Source of the DNA: DATBFX01 sp036558305
Lineage (GTDB): Bacteria; Chloroflexota; Chloroflexia; Thermomicrobiales; UBA6265
Direction: 5' to 3'
DNA: 33,212 nucleotides
Assembly (NCBI GenBank): GCA_036558305.1
Contig: DATBFX010000449.1
Coordinates: 1 to 33,212, forward strand
The translations under genes and the position numbers were made by a program. The notes under the pieces are model-generated. The model had not been told where the DNA came from. It searched no databases and saw only the letters and a list, made by a program, of their open reading frames with translations. Within the stretch, counting starts at the first letter, position 1. Every line of letters starts with the position of its first letter. Shown here piece by piece: positions 31,911 to 33,212 of this stretch.

Positions 31911-32010
31911 GTGGCAAGTCGAAAGTGGCAAGTCTTATGCGTGCCGAAGCACCGCAACCGGTCCGGCCAGATCGTACGACTTGCCACTTGTCACTTGGAA
32001 CTTGCCACTT
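31911..32010. repeat. Inverted pair of heptanucleotide repeat arrays (ACTTGCC) next to tRNA-Val
   Basis: The left arm 31911-31934 reads GTGGCAA, GTCGAAA, GTGGCAA, GTC in 7-bp steps. The right arm 31979-32010 reads ACTTGCC, ACTTGTC, ACTTGGA, ACTTGCC, ACTT. The arms are complementary and flank a 44-nt spacer. The element ends 4 bp from the tRNA 3' end, so it lies directly downstream of the tRNA gene and could also help process or end its transcript. Confidence 0.85.
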
Positions 32011-32014
32011 CGGG

Positions 32015-32088
32015 TGGGCGCGACAGGACTTGAACCTGTGACCTCGCGGATGTGAACCGCGCGCTCTAACCAACTGAGCTACGCGCCC
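32015..32088 (-). tRNA. tRNA-Val (anticodon CAC)
   Basis: A 74-nt cloverleaf on the minus strand. Acceptor arms GGGCGCG (32082-32088) and CGCGCCC (32016-32022) pair fully. The D arm GCTC..GAGC, the anticodon stem CGCGG/CCGCG around loop TTCACAT (anticodon CAC) and the T arm with GGTTCAAGTCC are all present. The discriminator is A and CCA is not encoded (ACCC follows). Confidence 0.95.
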
Positions 32089-32101
32089 GCTGCTGGCCGG
32101 A

Positions 32102-32110
32102 AGCATAGCA
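32102..32110 (-). promoter_or_regulatory. Extended -10 candidate for tRNA-Val
   Basis: On the minus strand TGTGCTATGCT contains TATGCT (32102-32107) with TGC before it as an extended -10. The tRNA would begin 7-14 nt past it. No good -35 box is visible. Confidence 0.35.
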
Positions 32111-32156
32111 CAGGACCGGCGGTGGCGCGCCTTCGCCATGCGGAGCCAGGATGGCC

Positions 32157-32543
32157 TCATTCGGCCGCAACGGCGATGCAGTCGACCTCGACCAGGACGC
32201 CGAGGGGGAGTTTTCCTGCCTGGATGGTGCTGCGACCGGGCGGATTATCCGTGAACCAGCGTCCATAGACGGCATTGAACGCGGCGAAGTCGTCGAGATT
32301 GGCCAGGTAGCAGGTCGTTTTCACCGCGCGGTCGAGCGACGTTCCGGCCGCTTCGAGGATCGCGGCGAGGTTCTGCATGACGCGCTCGGTCTGTTCGGTG
32401 ATGCCGCCCGCGACGACCGACTTCGTTGCCGGATCAAGGGGAATTTGTCCGGCGGTGAAGACGAAACCGTTGGCCTTGATCGCTTGCGAGTACGGTCCGA
32501 TCGCCGCCGGCGCTCGATCGGTCGCGATGACCTCGTTTGGCAT
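32157..32543 (-). CDS. ridA: RidA family enamine/imine deaminase
   Basis: A 128-residue trimeric YjgF/RidA-type protein that hydrolyses reactive 2-aminoacrylate and related enamines to keto acids. The active-site Arg R104 (PPGRSTIQAGKLPLG) and E119 (VLVEVDCIA) are present, together with AIGPYSQAI and the GQIPLDP strand. The ATG at 32543 (MPNEVIATDR) is chosen over the long open frame upstream, which runs into the rRNA promoter region. AGGCGAGG precedes it. Confidence 0.94.
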   Translation of the reverse strand: MPNEVIATDRAPAAIGPYSQAIKANGFVFTAGQIPLDPATKSVVAGGITEQTERVMQNLAAILEAAGTSLDRAVKTTCYLANLDDFAAFNAVYGRWFTDNPPGRSTIQAGKLPLGVLVEVDCIAVAAE

Positions 32544-32693
32544 GGTGCCTCGCCTTTGCCGAGCGCGGTCGGCAGTTCGTCCTCGTCCGGTCTCGAGACG
32601 ACGGTCGCCCATCCGGGCGCGGCAGTCTAGCAATGCGGTCGTGCGGCTGGCAATGGCCGTCTGGTGACGAGAGACGCCAGGGCAAGTCGATCC

Positions 32694-32722
32694 TTGACAC
32701 GACCGTTGGAGATCACTATGAT
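32694..32722 (+). promoter_or_regulatory. rRNA operon promoter P1
   Basis: TTGACA (32694-32699) and TATGAT (32717-32722) are exactly 17 nt apart. The downstream bases CCCTCGACGACGGG recur at the same distance behind P2, so the two promoters look like a 98-bp tandem duplication. Confidence 0.85.
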
Positions 32723-32791
32723 TCGCCGGCCCTCGACGACGGGCGGCCGGTTGCGAAAGCGATGCGGCGGTGTCGGGGTGTCGAGTTTTCC

Positions 32792-32820
32792 TTGACACGG
32801 GGGCACCTTGTACGTATAAT
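32792..32820 (+). promoter_or_regulatory. rRNA operon promoter P2
   Basis: TTGACA (32792-32797) and TATAAT (32815-32820), both perfect consensus, with a 17-nt spacer. Transcription should start near 32827, about 250 nt before the mature 16S 5' end. Confidence 0.9.
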
Positions 32821-32826
32821 TCCCGA

Positions 32827-33076
32827 GCCCTCGACGACAGGGTTCCCGCTAGAGTCCACACGGACGATAGCTTTTGCACGTTTACGAAGCTGGCGTGGGT
32901 CCCGTGCCGTGGTGGCGGGGATCGGGCGCCGAAGACGGAGCGAGCGGATGTTGGGCGTGGGTCGCGTCCGGTGGACGCGGACGCCGCGCGGGTGGCCGGT
33001 GGCGCGCGAGGCGCGCCGGCCGCGAAGCAACAACGAAGCAACGGCGCACCCCTTCAACAAGGGTGGCCGAGGAGTT
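32827..33076 (+). other. Structured rRNA leader
   Basis: The transcribed leader between P2 and the 16S gene holds three hairpins: GCGTCC-GGT-GGACGC at 32964-32978, GGCGCGC-GAG-GCGCGCC at 33001-33017, and CACCCCTT/AAGGGTG at 33047-33065. No convincing boxA was found. The 16S processing stem would need the 3' flank, which is outside the window. No protein gene is seen from 32544 to 33076. Confidence 0.6.
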
Positions 33077-33212
33077 TTGGTGGAGAGTTTGATCCTGGCT
33101 CAGGATCAACGCTGGCGGCGTGCCTAATGCATGCAAGTCGGACGGGCGGCCTTTCGGGGCCGTCACGTGGCGGACGGGTGAGGAGCGCGTGGGCCAGCTG
33201 CCCCGGGGCGGG
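33077..33212 (+). rRNA. 16S ribosomal RNA, 5' part only
   Basis: AGAGTTTGATCCTGGCTCAG at 33084-33103 is the conserved 27F site (E. coli position 8), placing the mature 5' end near 33077. GCTGGCGGCGTGCCTAATGC and GCGGACGGGTGAG follow. The gene is cut by the end of the window. The V1 region is consistent with Chloroflexota, by memory only. Confidence 0.97.

Noticed and set aside
31688..31987. 99-codon minus-strand frame ahead of petB
   Set aside because: It covers the promoter and repeat, has no motif and runs 11 nt into petB. The competing coupled frame at 31695-31811 is more plausible.

Overview
The window is GC-rich bacterial chromosome that ends inside the first bases of a 16S rRNA gene. 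I infer Chloroflexota, probably Thermomicrobia-like. The reasons are the 16S 5' end, two F420-type luciferase-like oxidoreductases, two DUF4388 proteins, a menaquinol:cytochrome c complex with a b6-type cytochrome b, frequent GTG/TTG starts, and intergenic DNA full of short palindromes and heptanucleotide repeats. No taxonomic search was possible. No phage, IS or CRISPR array was seen.

Layout. 1-6 kb: PfkB-family sugar kinase, LLM oxidoreductase, MFS permease, DUF4388 protein, and a HIT-family nucleotide phosphorylase with an extra C-terminal domain. 6.1-9.0 kb: a three-gene exopolysaccharide operon (polyprenyl-phosphate sugar transferase, Wzz-type chain-length protein, and a BY-kinase-like protein that has lost its Walker A motif). 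9.0-15.9 kb (minus strand): a tightly coupled histidine operon hisG-C-B-H-A-F-I, most junctions being 4-nt ATGA/GTGA overlaps, followed by a second DUF4388 gene. hisD and a separate hisE are absent. 15.9-19.9 kb: an RlmD/RumA-like rRNA methyltransferase, comM, a VapBC-type module whose PIN toxin has an in-frame stop, and then a detached second copy of the comM 3' end. 20-25.4 kb: an NB-ARC/TPR/LuxR regulator, a second LLM oxidoreductase, a hypothetical protein followed by a truncated nucleotidyltransferase-like start, and a patatin phospholipase. 25.4-28.1 kb (minus): zinc-ribbon protein, uroporphyrinogen-decarboxylase-superfamily protein, DUF192 protein and cyclodeaminase-family protein. 28.1-31.8 kb (minus): a respiratory operon of cytochrome b6, subunit IV, Rieske protein, a membrane-anchored cytochrome c-cupredoxin fusion and a 77-aa membrane protein, closed by a hairpin terminator. 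31.9-33.2 kb: heptad repeat, tRNA-Val(CAC), RidA, two near-consensus tandem promoters, a structured leader and the 16S rRNA start.

How the genes work together. The his genes cover most of histidine synthesis from PRPP. The b6/subunit IV/Rieske genes should encode a quinol oxidase core that hands electrons to the fused haem-copper carrier. The window has no single obvious new defence or mobile system. The most unusual items are the comM/VapBC/comM-fragment arrangement, the locus-specific heptad-repeat elements, the pseudo-BY-kinase, the cytochrome c-cupredoxin fusion and the altered second metal site of HisI.
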